From Amycolatopsis coloradensis (lineage in GTDB: Bacteria > Actinomycetota > Actinomycetes > Mycobacteriales > Pseudonocardiaceae), in the NCBI RefSeq assembly GCF_001953865.1, contig NZ_MQUQ01000020.1, positions 1 through 64,000 on the forward strand: 64,000 bases of DNA. Direction: 5' to 3'. A program made the translations under genes and the position numbers. The notes below the pieces were generated by a model. It made no database searches. It was not told the DNA's origin and saw only the letters and a list, made by a program, of their open reading frames with translations. Below, piece by piece: positions 16,371-24,166 of the stretch (its first letter is position 1; every line of letters starts with the position of its first letter).

Positions 16371-18335
16371 ATGACCGCGACCTTGGGCTGGCTCCGCAAG
16401 CAGCTGGCGGGCATCGTGGCGCTGTTGCTGATGGCGGGACTGTTCGTGGTGGCCCAGCTGCCGACGGCCTCGACCGCCGACGCGGACACCATGGCGTCGA
16501 AGTACGCGTTCGAGCCGTTGACGATCGCCTTGCCGGAGGCGGCGAAGAGCCAGTCGATCCGGACGGTGAACAAGGAGTACGAGCACATCCGCGCCTGGAT
16601 CTCGTCGGTCGGCGCCGCGATCGCGGTCAACGACCTCGACGGTGACAAGCTCGCCAACGACCTGTGCTTCGTCGACCCGCGCAGCGACCAGGTGGTCGTC
16701 ACCCCGACGCCGGGCAAGGGCGGCGACCGGTACGCGCCGTTCGCGCTCGACGCCGCGCCGCTGCCGATGGGCAAGTACATCGCCCCCATGGGCTGCGTGC
16801 CCGCCGACCTGAACGAAGACGGCCGGGTCGACCTGCTGGCCTACTACTGGGGCCGCACGCCGATCGCCTTCCTGGCGAAGCCGGGCGCCACGAAGCTCGA
16901 CCCGAAGGCCTACGAGCCGGTGGAACTGGTGCCGGGCAACAACTCCAAGAACGGCGAATACTCCGGTCCACTGTGGAACACCAACGCCGCGACCGTCGGT
17001 GACTTCGACGGCGACGGCCACCAGGACATCTTCATCGGCAACTACTTCCCCGACAGCGCGGTGCTGGACGACCGCGTCCAGGGCGGGGTCGAGATGAACA
17101 AGTCGATGTCGCACGCGGACAACGCGGGCGGCAAGTACATCCTGCGGTTCACCGGCGCCACCCAGGGCGCGAAGCCGACCGCGTCGTTCGCCCTCGACGA
17201 CAAGGCCATCCCGGCCGACGCCCAGGGCGGCTGGTCGCTCGCGGCCAGCGCGACCGACGTCGACGGGGACAACCTGCCGGAGCTCTACATCGGCAACGAC
17301 TTCGGTCACGACCGCCTGCTGTACAACAAGTCCCGCCCCGGACACGTCGAATTCGCCGAGGTGAAGGGGATCCGCGGGCCGAACGAGCCGAAGTCCAAGG
17401 TGCTCGGCAACGACTCCTTCAAGGGCATGGGCGTCGACTTCGCCGACCTCGACCACGACGGCCTCTACGACCTGTACGTCAGCAACATCACGACGTCCTG
17501 GGGTATCGAGGAAAGCCACTTCCAGTTCATGAACACCGCCCAGGACACCGCGGATCTGCGTGGTCGTCTCCAGGGCGGCGAGGCACCGTGGGTCGACCGC
17601 AGCGCACAGGCCGGCACCGCGTGGTCCGGCTGGGGCTGGGACGTCAAGATCGCCGACTACAACAACAGCGGCGAATCGGTGATCACCCAGGCGACCGGCT
17701 TCGTCAAGGGCGACGTCAACCGCTGGCCGCAGCTGCAAGAACTGGCGACGTCCAACGACGAACTGCTGAAGCACCCCTACTTCTGGCCGAACATGGTCGC
17801 CGGTGACGACGTCGGTGGCGACCACACCCTGCACTTCTGGGCCAAGGGCCCCGACGGCCGCTACACCGACCTGGCCCCGCGCCTCGGGCTCGCGGTCCCG
17901 GTGCCCACCCGCGGAATCGCCACCGGCGACGCCGACGGTGACGGCAAGCTCGACTTCGCCGTGGCCCGCCAGTGGGAGCAGCCGATCTTCTACCGCAACG
18001 TCAGCGCCGACACCGGTTCGTACCTGAACCTGAAGCTGGTGCACGACAAGGCTCCGGCGGAGGGTCCGCTGAAGGCGGCGGGCACCGCGGCGATCGGCGC
18101 GCAGGTCACCGTCATCACCCCCGACGGCAAGAAGTACATGGACCGCGTCGACGGTGGCAGCGGCCACTCCGGCAAGCGCAGCCACGAGATCCAGATCGGA
18201 CTCGGCAAGGTCACCGGGCCGGTGAAGGTGTGCCTGCAGTGGCGCGACCTGACCGGGACGATCCGCACCCAGGAAGTCCAGCTGACCCCGGGCAACCACA
18301 CGTTCCAGCTCGGCGCTCAGGCTAAGGAGAAGTGA
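16371..18335 (+). CDS. unbV: ASPIC/UnbV protein, enediyne cassette (E4)
   Basis: The protein has 654 residues. A hydrophobic N-terminal segment (IVALLLMAGLFVVAQLPTA) is a signal peptide or anchor, so the rest is probably exported. FG-GAP/VCBS-type calcium loops repeat along it: NDLDGDKLANDLC, DLNEDGRVDLLAY, DFDGDGHQDIFIG, DVDGDNLPELYIG, DLDHDGLYDLYVS and DADGDGKLDFAVA. The last 110 residues form the ASPIC/UnbV domain. It predicts a beta-propeller and is diagnostic of enediyne loci. GGAGGTG precedes the ATG. A 163-base spacer separates it from unbL. Confidence 0.92.
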   Translation: MTATLGWLRKQLAGIVALLLMAGLFVVAQLPTASTADADTMASKYAFEPLTIALPEAAKSQSIRTVNKEYEHIRAWISSVGAAIAVNDLDGDKLANDLCFVDPRSDQVVVTPTPGKGGDRYAPFALDAAPLPMGKYIAPMGCVPADLNEDGRVDLLAYYWGRTPIAFLAKPGATKLDPKAYEPVELVPGNNSKNGEYSGPLWNTNAATVGDFDGDGHQDIFIGNYFPDSAVLDDRVQGGVEMNKSMSHADNAGGKYILRFTGATQGAKPTASFALDDKAIPADAQGGWSLAASATDVDGDNLPELYIGNDFGHDRLLYNKSRPGHVEFAEVKGIRGPNEPKSKVLGNDSFKGMGVDFADLDHDGLYDLYVSNITTSWGIEESHFQFMNTAQDTADLRGRLQGGEAPWVDRSAQAGTAWSGWGWDVKIADYNNSGESVITQATGFVKGDVNRWPQLQELATSNDELLKHPYFWPNMVAGDDVGGDHTLHFWAKGPDGRYTDLAPRLGLAVPVPTRGIATGDADGDGKLDFAVARQWEQPIFYRNVSADTGSYLNLKLVHDKAPAEGPLKAAGTAAIGAQVTVITPDGKKYMDRVDGGSGHSGKRSHEIQIGLGKVTGPVKVCLQWRDLTGTIRTQEVQLTPGNHTFQLGAQAKEK

Positions 18336-18341
18336 CCCGTC

Positions 18342-19331
18342 ATGGCTGAGCAGACACTGACCGCACCGAAGAGCAACAAGACGATCACGGCCCTTCGCCG
18401 GTTCGCGATCTCGATCACCATCTTCAACATCATCGGCTACACCGTGCTCGGGTTCGAGCAGCCGTACACCTATCCGTTCATCGCGCTGGCGACGGCGTAC
18501 ACCACGGAAATCCTGCTGGAGATCATCGGCGCCCGGGCGCAGGGCCGTCCCGTCCGGTTCCGCGGCAACGGTTTCAAGGGACTCGTGGAGTTCCTGTTCC
18601 CGGCGCACATCACCGGTCTCGCGCTCAACATGCTGACCTACGTCAACGACCAGGTCCTCGTGATGATCTTCGGCGTGGTGGTCGCCGTCGGCGCCAAATG
18701 GGTCCTCCAGGCCCCGGTGCGCGGCAGGCTCCGGCACTACATGAACCCGTCGAACTTCGGCATCACGATCATCCTGCTGGTGTTCCCCTGGGCGAGCATC
18801 GCTCCGCCGTACCACTTCACCGAGCAGGTCGACTCGTGGGTCGGCTGGCTGATCGTCGGCATCATCATGGTGTCGGGCACGGTGCTCAACGCGCTGCTGA
18901 CCCAGCGGATGTGGCTGATCGGCGCGTGGCTCATCACCTTCGCGCTCCAGGCGATCATCCGAGGTCTGGTGTTCGACACCGCGATCCCCGGCGCGCTCGG
19001 GATGATGACCGGGGTGGCGTTCGTGCTCTACACGAACTACATGGTCACCGACCCGGGCACGACCCCGTCGAAGCCGGCGTCGCAGATCCTGTTCGGTTCG
19101 GGGGTGGCGATCGCCTACGGGTTCTTCATGGTGGTCCATGTGGCGTACGGCTTGTTCCTGGCCACCGCCCTCGTCTGCCTGATCCGCGGGATGTTCCTGT
19201 GGGGCCTGCACTTCTCGCAGAAGGCCACCGCTAAGTGGGAAGCGGAGCAGGCGAAGTCGGCCGAGATCACGACCCTGCCCAAGCCCGCCGGGAAGACGGG
19301 GACCGAAGAAGCCGGGGCCGTGGCGGCATGA
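18342..19331 (+). CDS. unbU: UnbU membrane protein, enediyne cassette (E5)
   Basis: This 329-residue polytopic membrane protein resembles NQR2/RnfD-type proteins, as UnbU proteins do. Helical stretches include ALNMLTYVNDQVLVMIFGVV and FGITIILLVFPWASIAPPYH. It starts 6 bases after unbV ends and its stop overlaps the ATG of the P450, so translation is coupled along the operon. UnbU is conserved with UnbL and UnbV in enediyne clusters. A redox or export role is suspected but not shown. Confidence 0.9.
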   Translation: MAEQTLTAPKSNKTITALRRFAISITIFNIIGYTVLGFEQPYTYPFIALATAYTTEILLEIIGARAQGRPVRFRGNGFKGLVEFLFPAHITGLALNMLTYVNDQVLVMIFGVVVAVGAKWVLQAPVRGRLRHYMNPSNFGITIILLVFPWASIAPPYHFTEQVDSWVGWLIVGIIMVSGTVLNALLTQRMWLIGAWLITFALQAIIRGLVFDTAIPGALGMMTGVAFVLYTNYMVTDPGTTPSKPASQILFGSGVAIAYGFFMVVHVAYGLFLATALVCLIRGMFLWGLHFSQKATAKWEAEQAKSAEITTLPKPAGKTGTEEAGAVAA

Positions 19332-20680
19332 GTCAGAGTGCGGAAGTCACCCGGGGGGCGCGTCTCGCGCCCCCCGGGCCGCCGCGCCGAGCGACCTTCG
19401 GTCTGCTGAAGAAGCTTTTCACCGACCGGCTGGCGCTCATGTCGGGCTCGGCGGAGGCCTACGGGGACGTCGTCCGGATCGCGATCGGCCCGAAGACGAT
19501 GTACCTGGTCAACCACCCCGAGCTGGCGAAACACGTGCTCGCGGACAACGCGGCCAACTACCACAAGGGAATCGGCCTCCAGGAGGCCAGGCGGGCGCTC
19601 GGCGACGGGCTGCTCACCAGTGACGGCGAGGTCTGGAAGAAGCAGCGCCGCACGATCCAGCCGGTGTTCCAGCCCAAGCGGATCGCGCGGCAGGCCTCGG
19701 TCGTCGCGAACGAGGTCGAAGGCCTCGTGAAACGTTTGCGTGACGCGGGCGGGCCGATCGAGATCCTGCACGAGATGACCGGGCTGACCCTCGGCGTGCT
19801 CGGCAAGACGTTGCTCGACGCGGACCTCGGCGGGTTCACCTCGCTGGGCCACTCCTTCGAGGCCGTGCAGGACCAGGCGATGTTCGAAGCGGTGACGCTG
19901 AGCATGGTCCCGCAATGGGCTCCGCTGAAGAAACAACTGCGGTTCCGGGAATCGCGGGACGACCTCCGCCGCATCGCCGAGCAACTCGTCGAGGAGCGGT
20001 TCGCGAACCCGGTCGAGAACGGGGAAGACGTCCTGTCCCGGCTGATCGCGACCGACGGGACCCGCGAACAGATGCGGGACGAGCTGATCACCCTGCTGCT
20101 GGCCGGGCACGAGACGACGGCGAGCACGCTGGGCTGGGCGTTCCACCTGCTCGACGAACACCCCGAGGTCGCGGCGAAACTGCGTGCCGAGGCCGATTCG
20201 GTACTGGGCGACCAGTTGCCCACCCACGAGGATCTGCACCGGTTGCCGTACACGGCGCGGGTCGTCGAGGAGGTCATGCGGCTGTACCCGCCGGTGTGGC
20301 TGCTGCCGCGGGTGGCGCAGGCCGACGACGAGATCGGCGGCTACCACATCCCGGCCGGGTCCGACGTCGTCGTCGTGCCCTACACGCTGCACCGGCACCC
20401 GGACTTCTGGCCGGAGCCGGAGAAGTTCGACCCGGACCGGTTCGACCCGGACCGGCCGAGCGGGCGGCCCCGGTACGCCTACATCCCGTTCGGCGCCGGG
20501 CCGCGGTTCTGCATCGGCAACAGCCTCGGCGTGATGGAGGCCGTTTTCGTGCTGACGATGGTCCTGCGCGACCTGGATCTCAGGAAACTCCCGGGCTACG
20601 ACGTGGTTCCCGAGGCGATGCTGTCGCTCCGGGTGCGCGGCGGGCTGCCGATGACCGTGCACACCAGGAACAGGAGGTAG
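19328..20680 (+). CDS. cytochrome P450
   Basis: This 450-residue P450 has the I-helix motif AGHETTAST, the ExxR motif within VEEVMRLYPPVW, and the haem loop FGAGPRFCIG. All key residues are present. The overall look is closer to the soluble CYP102/CYP110-like group than to typical macrolide P450s. The ATG overlaps the unbU stop. The position inside the warhead cassette suggests oxidation of the polyene or core. Substrate and product cannot be read from sequence. Confidence 0.93.
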   Translation: MSQSAEVTRGARLAPPGPPRRATFGLLKKLFTDRLALMSGSAEAYGDVVRIAIGPKTMYLVNHPELAKHVLADNAANYHKGIGLQEARRALGDGLLTSDGEVWKKQRRTIQPVFQPKRIARQASVVANEVEGLVKRLRDAGGPIEILHEMTGLTLGVLGKTLLDADLGGFTSLGHSFEAVQDQAMFEAVTLSMVPQWAPLKKQLRFRESRDDLRRIAEQLVEERFANPVENGEDVLSRLIATDGTREQMRDELITLLLAGHETTASTLGWAFHLLDEHPEVAAKLRAEADSVLGDQLPTHEDLHRLPYTARVVEEVMRLYPPVWLLPRVAQADDEIGGYHIPAGSDVVVVPYTLHRHPDFWPEPEKFDPDRFDPDRPSGRPRYAYIPFGAGPRFCIGNSLGVMEAVFVLTMVLRDLDLRKLPGYDVVPEAMLSLRVRGGLPMTVHTRNRR

Positions 20681-20685
20681 GCGCC

Positions 20686-21243
20686 GTGGATTCGGACGAA
20701 CAGGTCAAGGTGTCCACTTTGGAGGCTTACGCGGACACGATCCTGCCGGGGGAGAAGCGGTTCCCCGGCGATCACGCGATCGCCGGCGCCGCGGCGGGGC
20801 CGGGCGCTGTCGTGGCGGGCGCGCTCGAACTACTGCACACCGAGGCGACCGGGGTGACCGTCGGACTTCCCTATCTGGCACAGTCCCTCAACGAACACGC
20901 GAAGGTCTACGCCAAGGAACAGGACCTCACGCTGGACGAGTCGCTGCCGTCGTTCGTCGCACTGTCCTTCGAGGACAGGACGGCGCTGGTGAAGTCCCTG
21001 ACCGCGCCGGGACATCCGGAGAAGGACGGCTGGGTCAGCCTCGCCTTGTTCTGCAACATGTCCTTCGACAGCGCGGCGCACAAGCACACCGCCGAAGCCA
21101 TCGCCGAGGGCCACCCCGGCCTGCTGGCGATGGGGTACACCGCGCCGGACGAAGACGGCCTGTGGCGGTTCCCGAAGTTCTCCTACCGCCGCGAGTTGGC
21201 GCGACTCCACCCTGACACCACGCCTTCCGGGAGCCCGGCATGA
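20686..21243 (+). CDS. DUF5987-like small partner of the GMC oxidoreductase
   Basis: This 185-residue protein resembles the gluconate 2-dehydrogenase subunit 3-like family and DUF5987, seen beside GMC flavoproteins. STLEAYADTILPGEKRFPGD at the start is the usual opening of that family. It starts at GTG six bases after the P450, with AGGAGGTAGG upstream, and its stop overlaps the GMC gene ATG. A role as an accessory subunit or chaperone of the flavoprotein is inferred. No signal peptide is obvious. Confidence 0.7.
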   Translation: MDSDEQVKVSTLEAYADTILPGEKRFPGDHAIAGAAAGPGAVVAGALELLHTEATGVTVGLPYLAQSLNEHAKVYAKEQDLTLDESLPSFVALSFEDRTALVKSLTAPGHPEKDGWVSLALFCNMSFDSAAHKHTAEAIAEGHPGLLAMGYTAPDEDGLWRFPKFSYRRELARLHPDTTPSGSPA

Positions 21244-22889
21244 ACGCCTACGACAAGACCGACGTCGTCATCGTCGGCAGCGGATTCGGCGGCTCGATCC
21301 CCGCGTACCACTTGGCCGCGGGCGGGGCGAAGGTCACCGTGCTGGAACGCGGGCCGTGGCTGGAGGCCCAGGAGTTCGAGCACGACTACCTGCTCGGTTC
21401 CTCCTACACCCGGGCGTTCGACTTCGTCGTCGGCGACGGGATGAGCGTGCTGGGCGGCAACTGCGTCGGCGGCGGCAGCGTCGTGTACTTCGCCGCGATG
21501 CCGAGGGCGCCGAAGTTCGTCTTCGAGCGGCACGGCAGCATCGGCCGTCGCATGTGGCCTTCGGTGATCACGCGTGACACGCTGGAGCCCTGGTACGACC
21601 GGGTTTCGGATTCGCTGCCGGTGTCCAAACAGGACTGGAACGACGTCTCGTACGCGGGCGGGCTGTGGGCGGCGTTCTGCGACCACTCCGGGCGCACCGC
21701 CAACCCGGCGCCGGTCGCGGTGGACAACGACCGGTGCGTGAACTGCAACTTCATGATGGCGGGCTGCCGGTTCGACGCGAAACGCTCGTTGCTGACCAAT
21801 TACCTGCCCGCCGCGCTCGCGCACGGCGCGCAGATCCGGCCCCTGCACGAGGTCCAGCGGATCGAGCGGATCGACGACGGCGACTACCGCGTGCACTTCA
21901 CCACCGTCGACGACTCGGATTACCGCGTGCAGACCGGGAGCGGGACGATCGACGCGAAGGTCGTCATCATCGCGGCGGGCGCCGGTGCGACACCGGTGAT
22001 CCTGCAGCGTTCGGAGTCGGCGCTGGGCACCATGCCGCACGCGGTCGGCCGGTACTTCTCGGGTAACGGTGAGCGGCTCAACACCGCGATCATCAACGAG
22101 GAGCGGGTCCGCGAGGTGCTCGGACTGTCCCGTGAGGACGGCAAGGTCTACGAGGCCAACCACATCGGCAAGGGCCCGACCGTGGCGAACTGGGACAAGC
22201 TCGACGGTTCGCTGCCGGAGTACGAACGGTATTCGCTGGAACAGCTGTACTTCCCGCCCGGGCTCGGCACGATCCTCGCTCAGGTGCCGGACGGCGACGA
22301 ACCGCGCTGGTTCGGGGCGCAGAAGAAGGAGATCCTCAAGAAGTGGTCGTCCTGGCTGACCATCTTCCTGATGACCGAGGATGACAACGAGGGCGTCTTC
22401 GGCGCGCCGCCGCCCACCGGCAACGCCTACCGCATCTCGCAGCAGATGCTCGGCCGCGGCCCGCTGAAGTACGACCCGACGCCGAACACCCTGCACGGCT
22501 GGTCGCTGGCCGACGCGGAGTGCAAGGAGATCCTGGAGAAGGACGGCCTGGCGAAGGTGGCGCCGTGGACCAACGACGTCGTCGGCGCGTACACCGTGCA
22601 CCCGCTGGCGTCGTGCCGGATCGGTGACGACCCGGAAACCTCGGCGCTGCACCCGAATCACGAACTTCGCAACCACCCGGGGATCTTCGTGACCGACAGC
22701 GCTTCCGTGCCGGGCGCGCTGACGGTGAACCCGGCGATGACGATCGCGGCGCTGGCCGAACGTTCGGTGCCGGGTATCGTGCGGGCGCTCCAGGCTCGCG
22801 GCGTCGACGTCTCCTATGGCGCGCCGGCTCCGGACGGTTCCATCACCGGGCGTCGGGCGGTCAGCCGTCTTCCCGTGGTGACCGGCTGA
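21240..22889 (+). CDS. GMC-family FAD oxidoreductase (cholesterol-oxidase-like)
   Basis: In this 549-residue protein the ADP-binding motif VVIVGSGFGGSIPAYHLAAG is at residues 8-27. The middle carries NCVGGGSVVYF, and the C-terminal signature HPLASCRIGDDPETS...PGALTVNPAMTIAALAE belongs to the GMC/cholesterol oxidase group. It would oxidise an alcohol on a pathway intermediate. A four-Cys region (RCVNCNFMMAGCRF), known from related oxidoreductases, may bind metal. It is translationally coupled to the DUF5987-like gene. Confidence 0.88.
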   Translation: MNAYDKTDVVIVGSGFGGSIPAYHLAAGGAKVTVLERGPWLEAQEFEHDYLLGSSYTRAFDFVVGDGMSVLGGNCVGGGSVVYFAAMPRAPKFVFERHGSIGRRMWPSVITRDTLEPWYDRVSDSLPVSKQDWNDVSYAGGLWAAFCDHSGRTANPAPVAVDNDRCVNCNFMMAGCRFDAKRSLLTNYLPAALAHGAQIRPLHEVQRIERIDDGDYRVHFTTVDDSDYRVQTGSGTIDAKVVIIAAGAGATPVILQRSESALGTMPHAVGRYFSGNGERLNTAIINEERVREVLGLSREDGKVYEANHIGKGPTVANWDKLDGSLPEYERYSLEQLYFPPGLGTILAQVPDGDEPRWFGAQKKEILKKWSSWLTIFLMTEDDNEGVFGAPPPTGNAYRISQQMLGRGPLKYDPTPNTLHGWSLADAECKEILEKDGLAKVAPWTNDVVGAYTVHPLASCRIGDDPETSALHPNHELRNHPGIFVTDSASVPGALTVNPAMTIAALAERSVPGIVRALQARGVDVSYGAPAPDGSITGRRAVSRLPVVTG

Positions 22890-22891
22890 TC

Positions 22892-23848
22892 ATGGCGCCG
22901 GCGCTAATTCGACTCGCGCTGCGGCGGGTGTCGCGCGAAGTCCGGTACGTCCGGCCGGTTCCCTTCGGCCGGGCGACCGGGCTCGTGCGCGACGTCTACC
23001 GCGGGCTCGAACGGGACTTCGGCATGCTGGCCCCGCCGGTCGCCCTGCATTCGCCGTCGCCGGCGGTTCTCGCGGCGAGCTGGGTGATGCTGCGGGAATC
23101 GCTGGTGGCGGCGGGGGATACTGGCCGAGCGGACCGGGAGGTCGTCGCTTCGCTGGTGTCGCGGGCGAACTCGTGTCCATACTGTGTCGAAGTGCACGGG
23201 ATGGCACTGGATTCGCTCGGGCGTTCCTCGGTGGCTTCGGCGATCGCGGCGGGTGAGACGGTGCCGGATCCGCTCGCCGGGGCCTTGTCGGCGACGGCGC
23301 GGGCGGAGCTGACCGCGGTCGCGTTCACGTTTCACTACCTGAACCGGGTGGTGAGCGTGTTCCTCGGGCCGTCACCGCTGCCTTCTTCCGTGCCGGATTC
23401 CGCGCGTGCTCGGGCCAAGGCCGTGCTGGGGCGGTTTCTTCGTCCCGTGGAGGACGCGTCGCCGGGGGTCTCCGTGGATCTCTTGCCGCCTGGATCGCGC
23501 GACTTCTCGTGGGCGTCGGGAAATCCGGTCGTCGCGGATGCCTTCTCGCGTGCGTCGCTGGTATTCGATTCGGTGGGGATCTCTCCTGTCGTGCGGGATG
23601 TCGTGTTCCGGCATCTGTCCACTTGGGACGGTTCGCCGCCCGGACTGAGCCGGGCTTGGGTGGACGGCGTCGATGATCCCGTGGCTCGATTGGCTTTGGT
23701 GGTCGCGAAGGCGCCTTATCAGGTCGATGACGCTTTGGTCGCCGGTGCGGGTTTGGGCGATCGAGAGCTGGTCGAACTGGTGGGGTGGGCGAGTTTCACC
23801 GCCGCCGCACACCGCGTGTCGCGCACTTCGATCCGCAAGGCGGCCTGA
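22892..23848 (+). CDS. CMD/AhpD-like protein
   Basis: This 318-residue protein carries the AhpD/CMD motif SRANSCPYCVEVHGMALDSL near residues 88-107, with the CxxC-x2-H set of peroxidase-type carboxymuconolactone decarboxylase family members. It starts 2 bases after the GMC stop, so it completes the four-gene insert after unbU. It is longer than a single CMD domain; the C-terminal half looks like a second, degenerate all-helical repeat without the cysteines. It may protect against peroxide made by the GMC oxidase. The role is inferred. Confidence 0.78.
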   Translation: MAPALIRLALRRVSREVRYVRPVPFGRATGLVRDVYRGLERDFGMLAPPVALHSPSPAVLAASWVMLRESLVAAGDTGRADREVVASLVSRANSCPYCVEVHGMALDSLGRSSVASAIAAGETVPDPLAGALSATARAELTAVAFTFHYLNRVVSVFLGPSPLPSSVPDSARARAKAVLGRFLRPVEDASPGVSVDLLPPGSRDFSWASGNPVVADAFSRASLVFDSVGISPVVRDVVFRHLSTWDGSPPGLSRAWVDGVDDPVARLALVVAKAPYQVDDALVAGAGLGDRELVELVGWASFTAAAHRVSRTSIRKAA

Positions 23849-23891
23849 TACCGCAACCACTCGACTACTGGCGGGGACTCACGCGTCGGGA

Positions 23892-23950
23892 TCGCGCGTG
23901 AAGGCCCCCTTCCCTTCGCTGAGCCGAGGGAAGGGGGCCTTCACGCGCGA
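23892..23950. terminator. perfect 24-bp hairpin between the CMD gene and the PKSE
   Basis: Two 24-base arms, 23892-23915 and 23927-23950, pair without mismatch around an 11-base loop. The arm core is GTGAAGGCCCCCTTCCCT. It follows the CMD stop by 43 bases and probably terminates that operon. Hairpins with this core are likely an interspersed repeat of the genus (inference from familiarity). Confidence 0.75.
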
Positions 23951-24100
23951 AGTTGTGACGTGTGGTGATGTCGCGACGGGGCGTCCGAAGTGCACGGTCG
24001 CCAAATTCGTTGCCCGCCTTCAACAACATGAGAGAAGACTCCGCGACCTGCTCCGGTTCATGCTTGACCGGACCGCAGATGCGGACGGCGACCGTGCCTC

Positions 24101-24117
24101 TGAGGACAGAGCGCCGG
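24101..24117 (+). promoter_or_regulatory. candidate regulator site upstream of the PKSE
   Basis: The 216 bases between the hairpin and the PKSE hold no gene. TGAGGACAGAGCGCCGG, 50-66 bases before the ATG, resembles the GACAGAGCGGCGG part of the SARP copy 1 region (10068-10080). It is a weak candidate for a shared activator site. Confidence 0.3.
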
Positions 24118-24166
24118 AACCGGATTCCATGACTTGAGTGGTTGAGAGCTAGGGGAGTGCGGTGGC

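Noticed and set aside
16210..16374. 54-codon frame between unbL and unbV whose stop overlaps the unbV start
   Set aside because: Third positions are not GC-biased in its second half, the sequence is of low-complexity Arg/Pro type, and the ribosome site is only fair. The overlap is probably chance.
16299..19211. 970-codon open frame opposite unbV-unbU
   Set aside because: It is an antisense shadow with low-complexity, His/Arg/Asp-rich protein.
23673..24137. 154-codon frame covering the end of the CMD gene and the PKSE promoter
   Set aside because: It crosses the 24-bp hairpin and has no family similarity; it is a shadow frame.
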